DNA of 64,000 nucleotides. It comes from Clostridium_AM tanneri. GTDB lineage: Bacteria > Bacillota > Clostridia > Clostridiales > Clostridiaceae. This document shows positions 36,270 to 45,524 of the stretch, piece by piece. The notes beneath the pieces were generated by a model. The model saw nothing but the letters and a program-made list of their open reading frames with translations, was not told where the DNA came from and searched no databases. Position 1 is the first letter of the stretch; every line of letters starts with the position of its first letter. The position numbers and the translations under genes are program-made. The stretch is from the NCBI RefSeq assembly GCF_033659955.1, contig NZ_JARUJP010000001.1, positions 124,001 to 188,000 on the forward strand, read 5' to 3'.

Positions 36270-37380
36270 ATTGCTTCACTCCTATCTGATACCACCTAAT
36301 CATTTTTAGTAACCACTCTTCTAATTTTTCTTCTGGATTATAGTTCAACAATTTTTTAGCCTTATCTATATTAGGACAACATCTTAACGGAGCATTATTT
36401 AAATATTCAGCATCATTTTGTTTCTTTAATATATAATTGATATTATTTCCAAATAGTTTGCACATTAAGCTCGCTAACTCTCTTACACTTATTTCTGGAT
36501 TATCATTTCCTATATTAAAAGCTTCACCGTCATAATTTGAAAATAATAATTTCCAAAACCCAACATGAGCATCCGTTATATAGCAAAATGTTCTTGTTGC
36601 TAAGCCACTACTCAATATCTTTATATCTTCTCCATTTAATCCATTGCTGATAAAATCAGCAATAACTCTACCATCATTTAGTTTCATCCCTGGTCCAAAT
36701 ACATGCCAAGGTCTTACTATTTTTGCATGTATCTTATAGTTGATTACATAATTCATCAGCAAGGTTTCACAAAATCTTTTTGTTTCTGTATAGCATGCCC
36801 TTGGACCTGTACATAAAACTTTTCCCTCATATACCTCAGATGTTGGTATATTGTCTTCATCAGGATTACCATATATTTCTCCACTACTAAAATATAAAAT
36901 ACTTTTTACACTATTATTAGTACTATATTCTAATATTGTTTTAAGTCCATTTAAATTGGCATATATAGTATCTAGAGTATCATTCAGATAATATTTAGGT
37001 GAGGCTTTAGAGGCTGCATGTATTATATAGTCTACATCTTCGTTTATATCAAATGACTTTGATATATCTTGAGTTATAAACTTTATATTTGGATTATTTC
37101 TTAAATGTTCTAATCTCTTATAATTTAACAATGGGGAATGAATCATAGCTATAACCTTACAAGGAACTTTAAAATAACACTCATTTAGTACATTTATCGT
37201 ATCTAAGAAATAACTAGCTAACATACCACTTGATCCAGTTATTAAAATTTTCTTACCTTGAAGTTTATTAAAATCATTTCCTACCCTTTTAATGATACTA
37301 TGACAATCATTTATGATAATCTCCAATTGTTCTTTATTCAAAGTAATCAACTCCAATGTATATTTATTTGCTGTAAACAT
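36256..37380 (-). CDS. NAD-dependent epimerase/dehydratase-family sugar-nucleotide enzyme
   Basis: Up to 374 residues. The Rossmann motif TGSSGMLASYF (about 46-56), DYIIHAASKASPKYY, YFSSGEIYGNPDE and CYTETKRFCETLL (Tyr-x-x-x-Lys) place it in the extended SDR group near UDP-glucuronate decarboxylase. The role is not set by sequence. In this cluster it could reduce or epimerise C4 of a CDP-3,6-dideoxy sugar, filling the place of RfbE/RfbJ/YerF-type enzymes, none of which is otherwise present. Start uncertain: the ATG at 37380 lacks a ribosome site, whereas a TTG at 37341 follows TTGGAG by nine bases. Confidence 0.8.
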   Translation of the reverse strand: MFTANKYTLELITLNKEQLEIIINDCHSIIKRVGNDFNKLQGKKILITGSSGMLASYFLDTINVLNECYFKVPCKVIAMIHSPLLNYKRLEHLRNNPNIKFITQDISKSFDINEDVDYIIHAASKASPKYYLNDTLDTIYANLNGLKTILEYSTNNSVKSILYFSSGEIYGNPDEDNIPTSEVYEGKVLCTGPRACYTETKRFCETLLMNYVINYKIHAKIVRPWHVFGPGMKLNDGRVIADFISNGLNGEDIKILSSGLATRTFCYITDAHVGFWKLLFSNYDGEAFNIGNDNPEISVRELASLMCKLFGNNINYILKKQNDAEYLNNAPLRCCPNIDKAKKLLNYNPEEKLEEWLLKMIRWYQIGVKQYENN

Positions 37381-37717
37381 AGTTCATAATAATTTACGTA
37401 TCATTTTCATATTAGCAATAAAAATTATTCCACCTATAATCTCATATTTGAACTTTATTCATATATCATTTACCAGTAATTACTATGTTTCAAGTTTGTT
37501 CAAATCTGACTTACTATAACACTAAAGTATATTTAATATCATCTGCCCTTAAAACCTACAACTACAAAGTTATCTTTATCTGTATATGAACTCAATCAAT
37601 AACCTACAACATTTGCACTGAATTCATTAAACTAAAATAAAATCCGGTAATTTTTAGTACTAGTATATAAAGTAAGTTAAAACTACTTTATCTCTATGTA
37701 GCACTTATAAAACATAT
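37381..37717. other. Intergenic region between rfbF and the epimerase gene
   Basis: 337 AT-rich bases. A short hairpin ATAAAGTA/TACTTTAT at 37665-37689 could act as a weak terminator after rfbF. No sigma-D motif or protein-like frame was found. The promoter of the epimerase-methyltransferase-transketolase operon must lie here if these genes are not read through from rfbF. Confidence 0.5.
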
Positions 37718-38488
37718 TTACTTCCATATTTTCCATGGTGCATCTCCATTTTCATACATATTATTCACTACTTCTACATCTTTAAAAGTGTCTAATGCTC
37801 TCCAAAACCCGTTATGTTCATATACAGCAAGTTGTGAATCTTTTGCTAAATTCTTTAATGGCTCCTGTTCAAACATACAATCTTCATCCGGTATATAGTC
37901 AAATACCCTTTTATTTAATACCATATAACCACCATTAACCATATCCATAAGTACAGGCTTTTCTCTGAATGATTTAACTATTCCATTCTCAACGTCCATT
38001 AAACCAAAAGTAGAAAATGGGTGAACACCAGTCAATGTGGAAATTCTATTCTTTGATTTGTGATATTCAAGCAATTCAATTAAGTTAACATCACTTAGTC
38101 CATCTCCATAGGTAAACATAAAAGTATTTTCTTCTATATATTTCTCTACTTGCTTCAAACGTGCCGCTGTTCCAGTTTCGAGCCCTGTATCTACAATAGT
38201 AATCTTCCAGTTATCTTCTTCTTTTGTCAGATAATCAATATTTTTATTACCATTTATATGAAGTGTAAAATCGTTGTTTCTCCAATACATCTCCATAAAG
38301 TATTGCTTAATCATGTCCCCCTTATATCCAACACAAAGTATAAAGTCATTTATACCATAATGAGAATATAATTTCATTATATGCCAAAGTATTGGTTTTC
38401 CGCCTACTAATACTAAAGGCTTTGGTCTATATTCTGTTTCTTCGCGCATACGTGTACCTTTTCCACCACAAAGAATTACTGCTTTCAT
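37718..38488 (-). CDS. rfbF: Glucose-1-phosphate cytidylyltransferase RfbF
   Basis: Predicted 256 residues from the ATG at 38488, six bases after GAGGGTG. The pyrophosphorylase motif GGKGTRMREETEYRPKPLV is at residues 8-26, followed by ILWHIMKLYSHYGINDFILC, FMFTYGDGLSDVNLIELLEY, GVHPFSTFGLMD and GFWRALDTFKDVE. The GGKGTRMREE and YRPKP motif distinguishes it from thymidylyl- and uridylyltransferases. It makes CDP-glucose for RfbG. It lies 126 bases after the trimodular glycosyltransferase and may share that operon. Confidence 0.95.
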   Translation of the reverse strand: MKAVILCGGKGTRMREETEYRPKPLVLVGGKPILWHIMKLYSHYGINDFILCVGYKGDMIKQYFMEMYWRNNDFTLHINGNKNIDYLTKEEDNWKITIVDTGLETGTAARLKQVEKYIEENTFMFTYGDGLSDVNLIELLEYHKSKNRISTLTGVHPFSTFGLMDVENGIVKSFREKPVLMDMVNGGYMVLNKRVFDYIPDEDCMFEQEPLKNLAKDSQLAVYEHNGFWRALDTFKDVEVVNNMYENGDAPWKIWK

Positions 38489-38614
38489 TAGTTTCACCCT
38501 CTTTATTAATACATTTCATATATAAGCTTTAACTTAGAACTTAAATTTCCTTTGTTAAATAGCACATTTATATTCGTTTCTATGTATAAATTATACAAGT
38601 TGAAATTGAATCAA

Positions 38615-40777
38615 CTACTTCTTTAAAATCATTTGTAATTCTCTATTTGCTTCATTAAAATAAGTTTCACTATTATAATAATCATATACCAGACTCATAA
38701 TATTACTAATATCTAAGTCTATGTTTTCATTTATAATTTTTCTGCACCAAGGAATTATCATAGAAGTTAAAAGTTTATACTTTTCATTTTTAACAACATC
38801 TTCCTTTAACCCAAATTCCTTAAAATGAGTCAATATATCTAAGTAATTTTTAATAAAAACCTCACCAAAGTTATATCCACTTGGCTTATGTTCGCCAGAA
38901 CCCCTACTTAGAGTATTACCTTTTAAAATGGCAAAATTAGGATTATTTCTTAATAATTCTAATTGAATATATACTTGATTAATATCTGTATAAATAAATT
39001 TTTCTTTATCCACAATTTTATCAAACTCATCTTTTTTTACTACCATACCTGATATAAAGGTTGTAACAAAAGATACTTGTTCAACATAATTATTAATACC
39101 TTCCCCATTATAAATAGTGAAATTGTCATTTGAAGGAAGCATGTACATTAATGAGCAATTTCTATTTTTATATATCATATCTACTAATTTATAAATCGTC
39201 AAATATGCTAAATAATCGTCATCTCCATGTGCAATTACAAATTCTCCTGAAGCTTTTTCTAATACTTTATGAACATTTTTCATTGCCCCTATATTATTTT
39301 CGTTTTTATAATATACCAAATTATTATACTTACTTTTATATTTATCTACTACTATATTTGTATTATCTGTAGAATTGTTATCACACACCAAAACTTCAAA
39401 TAAGCTATCATTTCCTATTTGATTAAATATTGCATACAAACATTTATCTAAGTAATTAGACCTATTATAAGTAAAAATACCTATCGTCAGTAAAGGCTTA
39501 AAAGTTTGTCTCTCCTCAATAACCTCCATTAAATGGTTTTCATCTTTTACCTTAATCCATTTTCCTGAAACTCTATCAAAGCATTTTTTAACTCTAGCAG
39601 GGCTTCCAGCTACAACGCAATAATCAGGAATGTCCTTAGTAACAACACTATTAGCAGCTATTGTACATCCTCTTCCAATGTGAACATTACCGACTATGAC
39701 ACAATTATTTGCAATCCAGCTACCTTGTCCAATAATAACTTCATTAGTAAAAGATGTTACACCTTGGTACATAATTGGTATGCCTACTTCTTTGTACTCA
39801 TGATTATGATCTGTAATATGAACATTTGCAGCTATTATAACGTTTTTCTCTATTACTATTTTATTAGTAGCTGAAACAGTAAGCCTTTTCCCTATATCAC
39901 ATCCATCTTCAATAATTATTCTTGGTTCTCCATTAAAATTATTATAAGGTAACATAAGCCTTACATCTTTTTGGATTGAGACATTATTTCCAATTGAGAT
40001 TCCTTCTGCAGTAAAAATCTCTGCTTCACCCTGTATCCTAGAATTTCGGCCAAACTTGTAAAACTTTTCGCTAGTATTTTTATTTAAATTAACTATATTA
40101 TTATCATCTCTAAATATCTCTTTTGAATATTCATCTAAAAATTTTTTTCTATAGTCATCATATCTATCTTTTGGATTAAATCCCTCACAATCATGAATAC
40201 ACCAAGCTTCTCTTTGCTTTGGAATTACTATTATATACCCTGACTTAATAAACTCCATACTTTGAGATACATCATGAAAATGCCATCCATCAAATATGTC
40301 TTCTTTCCAATGTATATCATATTGAGTTATCATTATTAGTCCATCTATAGCTTTCACTTCTTCATAAGCATTTGTAACTTCATTAAAAGATAAAAGCTCT
40401 ATCTTACCTGCACGACTATCATACACTTTTCCATACTTATGTATTGATTCCCACCAAATTCCACTAGGGGGAATTGTTTTAGCTCCTGCTACTCCAATCA
40501 TTCCTACCTTATCATTAGAATTAAAAACACCTAATATATCATATAAAAAATCTTTGTTTATAATATACGTATCTTGATGTAAGTATACCTTATACTTAGC
40601 ATCTGTATCTTGGATTGCAGCGTTATACGCCGATGTGATACTTTCTGCCTCCTTAATTGAAATAACATCTATTTCATAACCTTTAGGTATATTTAAGTTA
40701 TTTATGTATAACAAACATTCTTCATATTGTCTATCATCATTTACACAGGTTATAAAACATATTTTTTTATCGTTCAT
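38615..40777 (-). CDS. Trimodular glycosyltransferase / hexapeptide acyltransferase / glycosyltransferase
   Basis: Predicted 720 residues from the ATG at 40777, six bases after AGGTG and overlapping the previous gene by 11 bases. Residues 1-215 resemble the StrF-type glycosyltransferase-like family (Glyco_tranf_2_5), with VYLHQDTYIINKDFLYDIL and GMIGVAGAKTIPPSGIWWE. Residues about 235-410 form a left-handed beta-helix of hexapeptide repeats ending in the acetyltransferase signature GCTIAANSVVTKDIPDYCVV-AGSPAR, with HITDHNHEY as the likely catalytic His region. From about 425 a GT2 domain follows (LTIGIFTYNRSNYLDKCL, VCDNNSTDNTNIV, AHGDDDYLA). It is read as an enzyme that adds and acetylates flagellar glycan sugars (inference). 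Confidence 0.85.
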   Translation of the reverse strand: MNDKKICFITCVNDDRQYEECLLYINNLNIPKGYEIDVISIKEAESITSAYNAAIQDTDAKYKVYLHQDTYIINKDFLYDILGVFNSNDKVGMIGVAGAKTIPPSGIWWESIHKYGKVYDSRAGKIELLSFNEVTNAYEEVKAIDGLIMITQYDIHWKEDIFDGWHFHDVSQSMEFIKSGYIIVIPKQREAWCIHDCEGFNPKDRYDDYRKKFLDEYSKEIFRDDNNIVNLNKNTSEKFYKFGRNSRIQGEAEIFTAEGISIGNNVSIQKDVRLMLPYNNFNGEPRIIIEDGCDIGKRLTVSATNKIVIEKNVIIAANVHITDHNHEYKEVGIPIMYQGVTSFTNEVIIGQGSWIANNCVIVGNVHIGRGCTIAANSVVTKDIPDYCVVAGSPARVKKCFDRVSGKWIKVKDENHLMEVIEERQTFKPLLTIGIFTYNRSNYLDKCLYAIFNQIGNDSLFEVLVCDNNSTDNTNIVVDKYKSKYNNLVYYKNENNIGAMKNVHKVLEKASGEFVIAHGDDDYLAYLTIYKLVDMIYKNRNCSLMYMLPSNDNFTIYNGEGINNYVEQVSFVTTFISGMVVKKDEFDKIVDKEKFIYTDINQVYIQLELLRNNPNFAILKGNTLSRGSGEHKPSGYNFGEVFIKNYLDILTHFKEFGLKEDVVKNEKYKLLTSMIIPWCRKIINENIDLDISNIMSLVYDYYNSETYFNEANRELQMILKK

Positions 40778-42917
40778 TTGTATCACCTAATATTTCTTCC
40801 TTTAATTTTAATATATCACTATCATGATATTTATTAGAGAATGAGTCTAAATAACTTATAGCAGTTTCTTTGTCTCCTAACTGGGATATTATATATGAAA
40901 TATTGTAAACTGTATCTTTATGATTGGGATTATATTTATAGGATAGCTCTAACATTTTTAATGCATCTATTTGTCTTTGATTATTAAACATATCTATAGC
41001 TATAGTGTTAAAAACCTCTTCTTTTTTTATTATATTTTCCATCACTATATCATTTATTACTTCGTAGTTTTTTTTATCTAAATAATTCTTTAGTAGTTTT
41101 AAATTTTCATCAATATTAATAGAGTTTTCTATTCTTCTTAAAATAAGCTTTATTTCTTTTACATCTATAGAGTTCTTATTGAGTGTTATTAAATATTCTT
41201 TCGTTACATATTGAGATTTCATGTCCTCCCCTGTTAACTTGCAAATATAATCCAATACCATTTCGTTATCAGAAGTTATATTTATAGTTTCACTTTCTAT
41301 AGTAGTGTTTGAAAAATCTTTATAAGAGAATATCTCTTTAATCTCATTATAGTTGTACATTCTTTTACTATTAAAATCTGCACTTCCCATTAATATTTTT
41401 ATAAGCTCTTCATAAAAGTTAGAATTCTTTATAGTTACTATCACCTTGCCCGTTTCTTTAAGAAACTTTAGTAGCTTTTTAACTGCTGACCTTGGAGCTT
41501 CTGATTTTTCCAAAGTATTTGTAATTATAATGTAATCAAAATAGTTTTCTGGGTAGTAAAATTCATCGTCTATACTTGTTTCTTTTAAAGTAATAAGTTT
41601 ATGTATAACTTTGGTGGTGTACCTGTTATCATCTATGGCATATAATTTTGCATCTTTAAATATATACTTAATTTTATATAAAAGAGAGCCCGTACCACAC
41701 CCTATATGAAGCACATTAATATTAGATTTATTTACATCAAGTTTTTCTATAATATCATAATTTACGGAAAAATTCTCTTCTGAACTAAATCCCCATTTAT
41801 TCATAAATTTAATTGAATTATCATTAAGTAATTTATTGAATTTTTCTGGATTGTCTTTAAAGGAGGTGCTTCCAAAATGATGAACAAAAGTATCATTACA
41901 AAGCATTAATTTATATCCCTCAGATTGTATTCTATATCCTAAATCATCATCCTCAAAATTTCCTGGAAAAAATATTTCATCCAGCAACCCTACTTTATCC
42001 AAAACAGGCCTTTTAACTAACATACAAAAACCTATCAATTTTACTTTCTGTTCCCATTTTGCTGAATCAGATACATTATATTCATCTGCAAAAGCTACCA
42101 TTTCTTCTATAGATTTGTATTCTGTTTTTATTGCTTGATAATTTGAACAACTATTACTAACAGCTCCAACTGCCCCAATGTATTCATCACTATATAAACA
42201 GTTATTGAGATTTTCAAGCCATCTTGGTGTTACAATTGTATCATTATTTAATAGCAATATATCATTACCTTTTTCTGCTGCTTCTATACCTACATTACAT
42301 CCACCAGGAAACCCTAAATTTATATCATTTAAAATAACTTTTATATCATTTTGTTCTTTTAACCAATCTCTTGTATCATCAGTAGAATTGTTATCTACAA
42401 CAATGATTTCATAAGTTCCAGCCTTAGTATATTTCTTTACGCTATCTATGCACAATTTAGTATAGTCTAATTTATTGTATGTTAAAATAACTATACTAGT
42501 TTTTAACTCTTTATTACTGAAGTTATCTATCTCTAAATTAGAACTCTCTTCTAATTTATTTATTATTGTATCTACATTAGAAATAAATTCAATATCCTGC
42601 GATTTAATCTTAGACTGTGAATAATAATTATATGCTTCCTTATATTGTCTCCTATGCTCATGAATGTAGCCTAGATTAAAAAGTATATCTGGATTACTTT
42701 TATCTAGTTCTAAAGCTTTTTTTAGAATAGTTTCAGCTTCATCTAATTCATTTTTCATTATTAATATTACAGATTTCATAGAAAGAATTTCTATATCATC
42801 TTTTGTTTCCTCTTCGTATTCTAAAATTAACTTTGTTGCTTCATCCGTAATGCCTTCGTTGATTAACTTTTGTATTTTTTCTTTTATCTTAATTATATAT
42901 GGTTCTATGTATCTCAT
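40767..42917 (-). CDS. TPR-glycosyltransferase-methyltransferase-like fusion protein
   Basis: 716 residues. TPR helices at about 1-110 (DILFNLGYIHEHRRQYKEAY), then a GT2 catalytic domain (TSIVILTYNKLDYTKLCIDS, IIVVDNNSTDDTRDWL, LGFPGGCNVGIEAAEKG, LLLNNDTIV). A SAM-methyltransferase-like domain near 400-500 has NVLHIGCGTGSLLYKI, and more helical repeats form the end. The ATG follows GAGGTGG. A sigma-D promoter at 42984-43010 drives it, and the next gene overlaps it, so two large transferases are coupled under flagellar control. TPR-GT2 fusions beside flagellin genes are usually flagellin O-glycosyltransferases; the methyltransferase may trim the glycan or be structural. Confidence 0.87.
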   Translation of the reverse strand: MRYIEPYIIKIKEKIQKLINEGITDEATKLILEYEEETKDDIEILSMKSVILIMKNELDEAETILKKALELDKSNPDILFNLGYIHEHRRQYKEAYNYYSQSKIKSQDIEFISNVDTIINKLEESSNLEIDNFSNKELKTSIVILTYNKLDYTKLCIDSVKKYTKAGTYEIIVVDNNSTDDTRDWLKEQNDIKVILNDINLGFPGGCNVGIEAAEKGNDILLLNNDTIVTPRWLENLNNCLYSDEYIGAVGAVSNSCSNYQAIKTEYKSIEEMVAFADEYNVSDSAKWEQKVKLIGFCMLVKRPVLDKVGLLDEIFFPGNFEDDDLGYRIQSEGYKLMLCNDTFVHHFGSTSFKDNPEKFNKLLNDNSIKFMNKWGFSSEENFSVNYDIIEKLDVNKSNINVLHIGCGTGSLLYKIKYIFKDAKLYAIDDNRYTTKVIHKLITLKETSIDDEFYYPENYFDYIIITNTLEKSEAPRSAVKKLLKFLKETGKVIVTIKNSNFYEELIKILMGSADFNSKRMYNYNEIKEIFSYKDFSNTTIESETINITSDNEMVLDYICKLTGEDMKSQYVTKEYLITLNKNSIDVKEIKLILRRIENSINIDENLKLLKNYLDKKNYEVINDIVMENIIKKEEVFNTIAIDMFNNQRQIDALKMLELSYKYNPNHKDTVYNISYIISQLGDKETAISYLDSFSNKYHDSDILKLKEEILGDTNER

Positions 42918-42983
42918 TTTGCCACCTCAAACTATCTTATTACCTCTTTAGAATAATATAGATTTTCATATACACTACTACTT

Positions 42984-43010
42984 ATATCGACAATATAATC
43001 AATTTCTTTA
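42984..43010 (-). promoter_or_regulatory. Sigma-D promoter of the glycosyltransferase operon
   Basis: Minus strand: TAAA (43010-43007), 15 bases, GTCGATAT (42991-42984), 67 bases upstream of the ATG at 42917. It lies directly downstream of the terminator of the preceding gene, the same tight terminator-promoter arrangement seen at rfbC/rfbB. Confidence 0.8.
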
Positions 43011-43051
43011 ATTATAAAAAAACAAAGAAACAAGATGTACTGCCTCGTTTC
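43011..43051 (-). terminator. Terminator after the 744-residue glycosyltransferase
   Basis: On the minus strand GAAACGAG (43051-43044) pairs with CTTGTTTC (43034-43027), one G-T pair and a nine-base loop, followed by TTTGTTTTTTT. It lies about 105 bases after the stop at 43158. Confidence 0.75.
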
Positions 43052-43157
43052 TCCAAGTTAGTTTCTTTACTTTTATAAAACTTTTATAAAATACCTAATA
43101 ATAACAGTTATGTTTTTATGTATTCCTATTGGTTTTATAAACTATAACTGTTTCTCC

Positions 43158-45392
43158 TTAGCCTTTACTCAACGTATTTATTATATTTTTAATTTGTATC
43201 TTAAATTCTTCATCCTGACACAACTCGTAAGCCTTACTATAATAATATATTGCTGCATCAAAGTTTTGTTTTGATTCCAGAACGCATGCCAAATTATATA
43301 TTGTATCAAAGTTGTTTTGTTTTAGAATATTTGATATTGCTAAATTAATTAGTGAATTATCCAACTGCCCTTTTAAAAACAATACCACACCTAGTGAATT
43401 TTTCACTCTAGTATCATATAGGAATACCCCATCTAATTCTCGTAATATATTTTCAGCTTCATCTAACATATTATTGTTAACAAGTTCTTCAACCTTTGCT
43501 AAAATGTTATCTTTTTCTTTTTCCATTTCACTTGAAATTACAGTATCACTAATACTTTCTGTAAAAACTTCCAAAACCTTTTTAAATTCAGGCATTTCTT
43601 TAGTAATAGCTTTTAAACCCTTTATGTAATGAAGTTTATCATTACAATATTTACTTATAACGCAGTTTATTTTGTACCAAAAATACTGATATCTATTTAA
43701 GATAAACTTACTATTTTCTTCATTAATAGTATCAAAGTTATAGATTTGTTGAATCAAATTAATATTATTTGTAAAAGTTCTTTGTATTAAGTCCTCTAAC
43801 TTTTTTTCCTGTATATATGATAAGAAAGTCAACTTCATTTCTATCATATTAATAAAACTTAAACTTTTTATATCTGGGCATAAGAAATTATCTTTTTCAT
43901 AATTATTTAATATTTTTATACATTCATAATCGCTACATACGTAATCCAAATACTTTTCTTTATCTATATTATCAAGTTTTTTTATCTCTTCTAATACAGA
44001 AATATCTTCTTTAATTTTTGATTTCAATATCTCTGCTTTCCATGAATAAAAATTCTCATAATTAACCTCTGCATTTTTTATATCTATTTTATTATCAAAA
44101 ATAATATATTTTAAATAACAACTCATAATTTTATTCAAATCTTTAAAACTGTTGAATAGATTATTAAAATTACTATTTGAACTTTCTAACACAACTCTTT
44201 GTATTACAACACTAATATTTTCTATGTCCTTATCTTTTATCTCTTTATTTTTATAAAAATCACTTATTTTTTTGTATTCTTTTTCTTTTATAAAGGAGTA
44301 TAATATAATCTGATTTAATTCTTCTCTTTCTTTTCTATTTAACTTCTCACATAACTGAATAATTTTCTTATAATTCTTTAATTCATATAAATTAATAATT
44401 CTATTCATCAACATTTCACTATGTCTTGAGGTTGAAAAATCAACTACTGTAACATAATCTATATATTCTTTTTTGTTATTTTCATATAGTTCAAAATACT
44501 TACCAAAGTATTTTTCTGCTGCAGAATAATTTTTTAAAAAGTTATTACTTTTAGACAGTAAGTAGTAAAAATCTATAAAGTTATCGCCTATTAATATAGC
44601 CTTTTCACATACCTCTATAGTTCTTTCATAATTACTACTGTCAAAAAGTTCTATGGCTAATTGTCGATCTACATATAAATATCTTACATCATTTTTCAAC
44701 TCTTTTTTACTTTTTACTAGCTTATAAGCTTTATTTATTGACTTTAAGGCTTGGTTTTTTTTATTTGCCATGGAATAACTTTGGCATAATTGAAATAAGG
44801 TATATATTTCATCTTTTCCTTCATCTAAGTCCTTTAATAATAACTTAATGTTTCTATCATATTTGTACTGCATTAAGTCATAATCATTTCTACAATATCC
44901 ATAATGATTAAAGGTTATGTTGGTAATGCAGGTTGGTTTTTTGCAGATAGGTTGTTCATGAACCCTTCCTGCATAGTGGAAATCACCTTCATTTTTAAAG
45001 AGTCTAATTAATCCTCCTATAACATACATATCTCCTGAAGTATAATTATTAAGCTTAACTACGGCACTATTATATGATTTATATTTTTCTTTAAAAAAAC
45101 TAATGAGTTCATCAGGATTTTCTAAAACTTCGTCTGCGTCTATTACCAAAATCCAATTACCTTTACAGTAGCTAATACTTAAGTTTCTCATTTCTGCAAA
45201 ATTATTAGTCCACTGATGTTCATATATTTTTTCAGTATACTTTTTTGCTATACTAATAGTATTATCTGTGCTGCCAGTATCTACTATAATTATTTCATAA
45301 TTCACATTATTTTTCAAAGGTTTTAATGCTTGTAAACATTTTTCTATGTTTTTTTCTTCATTTTTAACAATCATCGCTATGCTTAGTAACAT
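43158..45392 (-). CDS. Large glycosyltransferase family 2 protein with long helical-repeat tail
   Basis: 744 residues. An N-terminal GT2 domain (SIAMIVKNEEKNIEKCLQAL, YEIIIVDTGSTDNTISIAKK, WILVIDADEVLENPDE) is closely like that of the 25548 gene. Then ~500 residues of Lys/Asn-rich helices follow, with recognisable TPR units at the end (DAAIYYYSKAYELCQDEEFK). It is the first gene downstream of the tandem flagellins, separated from them by a strong terminator, and has its own terminator at 43011-43051. This position is typical of the primary flagellin O-glycosyltransferase in clostridia (inference). No sigma-D site was seen just upstream. Confidence 0.86.
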   Translation of the reverse strand: MLLSIAMIVKNEEKNIEKCLQALKPLKNNVNYEIIIVDTGSTDNTISIAKKYTEKIYEHQWTNNFAEMRNLSISYCKGNWILVIDADEVLENPDELISFFKEKYKSYNSAVVKLNNYTSGDMYVIGGLIRLFKNEGDFHYAGRVHEQPICKKPTCITNITFNHYGYCRNDYDLMQYKYDRNIKLLLKDLDEGKDEIYTLFQLCQSYSMANKKNQALKSINKAYKLVKSKKELKNDVRYLYVDRQLAIELFDSSNYERTIEVCEKAILIGDNFIDFYYLLSKSNNFLKNYSAAEKYFGKYFELYENNKKEYIDYVTVVDFSTSRHSEMLMNRIINLYELKNYKKIIQLCEKLNRKEREELNQIILYSFIKEKEYKKISDFYKNKEIKDKDIENISVVIQRVVLESSNSNFNNLFNSFKDLNKIMSCYLKYIIFDNKIDIKNAEVNYENFYSWKAEILKSKIKEDISVLEEIKKLDNIDKEKYLDYVCSDYECIKILNNYEKDNFLCPDIKSLSFINMIEMKLTFLSYIQEKKLEDLIQRTFTNNINLIQQIYNFDTINEENSKFILNRYQYFWYKINCVISKYCNDKLHYIKGLKAITKEMPEFKKVLEVFTESISDTVISSEMEKEKDNILAKVEELVNNNMLDEAENILRELDGVFLYDTRVKNSLGVVLFLKGQLDNSLINLAISNILKQNNFDTIYNLACVLESKQNFDAAIYYYSKAYELCQDEEFKIQIKNIINTLSKG

Positions 45393-45454
45393 TATATATC
45401 TATCCTTCCAAGGTTAATTCTTAAATAATGACTATCAATCACAGAGTATTAATT

Positions 45455-45504
45455 AAAAAATAAGATATGCTAAACTTAATATAGTTTTGCATATCTTATT
45501 TTTT
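45455..45504. terminator. Strong terminator after the downstream tandem flagellin
   Basis: AAAAAATAAGATATGC (45455-45470) is perfectly complementary to GCATATCTTATTTTTT (45489-45504) around an 18-base loop, a 16-bp stem with a built-in U tract. It lies about 20 bases past the flagellin stop. Confidence 0.92.
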
Positions 45505-45524
45505 AGCTATTCTTCACTATTAAA

